Source: Lachnospiraceae bacterium
Lineage (GTDB): Bacteria > Bacillota_A > Clostridia > Lachnospirales > Lachnospiraceae
Length of the DNA: 7,182 bases
Reading direction: 5' to 3'
NCBI GenBank assembly: GCA_009774465.1
Contig: VSNT01000166.1
Coordinates: 1 to 7,182 of the forward strand
The translations under genes were made by a program, and so were the position numbers. The first letter of the stretch is position 1, and the number at the start of each line of letters is the position of its first letter. This document shows, piece by piece, positions 6,833-7,182 of this stretch. Under the pieces are notes generated by a model, which did no database searches, was not told the origin of the DNA, and saw nothing but the letters and a program-made list of their open reading frames with translations.

Positions 6833-7182
6833 ATGATTTCTATTTTGTTGACTATTTTAAAAGTATTAGGTCTGATTTTGCTTATCCTGCTGGGAATTTT
6901 ACTGGTGCTGATCCTTCTGGTATTATTTGTACCGGTCAGGTACCGGATTACTCTTCACCGGAAGGAGGAAGAAGAAGCGCCAGTAACGGCAAAGGTAAGA
7001 ATTACATGGCTGCTGCACATAGTAAGTGCAGTGTTTAGTTATCCGGAGGAAGCATATATAAAAATAAAATTCTATTTTATTACAGTGTTCAGGTCTGATC
7101 AGCCTCCAAAGGAAAAAGCAAAAAAAGAAAAAAAGCAAAAGGAAAATACGCCAAAGAAAGCGCATAAGACGCAACAAAAGCC
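6833..7182 (+). CDS. DUF2953-like membrane-anchored protein, 5' part (3' truncated by window)
   Basis: An open frame from ATG 6833 to the window end gives 116 residues without a stop. GGAG at 6822-6825 lies seven bases ahead of the start. Residues about 4-33 are a long, very hydrophobic helix, followed directly by FVPVRYRITLHRKEEEEAP, then ITWLLHIVSAVFSYPEEAYIKIKFYFITVFR, then a Lys/Glu-rich segment from about 92. An N-terminal membrane helix, a PVRYR strand, a tryptophan-containing strand and a charged linker are the layout of DUF2953 proteins such as B. subtilis YtfI, which lies next to the sporulation gene ytfJ (gerW). Function is not established; a sporulation-linked role is inferred only from that family context. 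The conserved C-terminal part and downstream gene lie outside the window, so the family call is moderate while the coding call is firm. Confidence 0.7.
   Translation, partial: MISILLTILKVLGLILLILLGILLVLILLVLFVPVRYRITLHRKEEEEAPVTAKVRITWLLHIVSAVFSYPEEAYIKIKFYFITVFRSDQPPKEKAKKEKKQKENTPKKAHKTQQK

Noticed and set aside
6923..7177. Minus-strand open frame with a Phe/Leu-rich start
   Set aside because: Its hydrophobic run is simply the complement of the Lys/Glu-rich codons of the DUF2953-like gene.

Overview
The window looks like a chromosomal segment of a low-GC Gram-positive anaerobe of class Clostridia, most likely a Lachnospiraceae relative. This rests on gene order (zapA, U32 peptidase-family gene, SEDS gene, class B PBP), on the A+T-rich codon use, on AGGAG-type ribosome binding sites, and on the resemblance of the small 103-residue protein and the DUF2953-like protein to proteins I associate with that family. 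Genus cannot be fixed from the sequence alone.

Left block, plus strand, 1-5264. Four genes are packed without gaps: the 3' end of a ZapA-like coiled-coil gene (stop at 223-225), a 738-residue U32-family protein overlapping it by 8 bases, a SEDS glycosyltransferase (FtsW/RodA/SpoVE family) starting on the base after the U32 stop, and a class B penicillin-binding protein overlapping the SEDS gene by 23 bases. Such spacing points to one transcript and translational coupling. ZapA stabilises the FtsZ ring, and the SEDS protein and PBP form the usual polymerase/transpeptidase pair of septal or lateral wall synthesis. The U32 protein carries the cysteines of an Fe-S RNA-hydroxylation enzyme (RlhA/TrhP relatives), so its role in this operon is not obvious.

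Middle, minus strand, 5261-6316. An HD-GYP protein, the c-di-GMP phosphodiesterase family, faces the PBP gene tail to tail; the two share the four bases TTAA. Its HD motif reads Tyr-Asp instead of His-Asp. It has a near-consensus promoter (TTGACA, 16 bases, TATACT) just upstream.

Right block, plus strand, 6486-7182. A 103-residue protein of unknown function starts divergently from the HD-GYP gene, and 35 bases later a membrane-anchored DUF2953-like protein begins and runs off the end. The divergent promoters lie close together in 6390-6454.

No tRNA, rRNA, mobile element, CRISPR array, phage gene or clear terminator was seen, and no gap without a gene exceeds 300 bases. This is an ordinary core-type region; I find no convincing new multi-gene system. 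The points most worth following are the altered HD motif, the uncharacterised small protein and the second cysteine group in the U32 protein.
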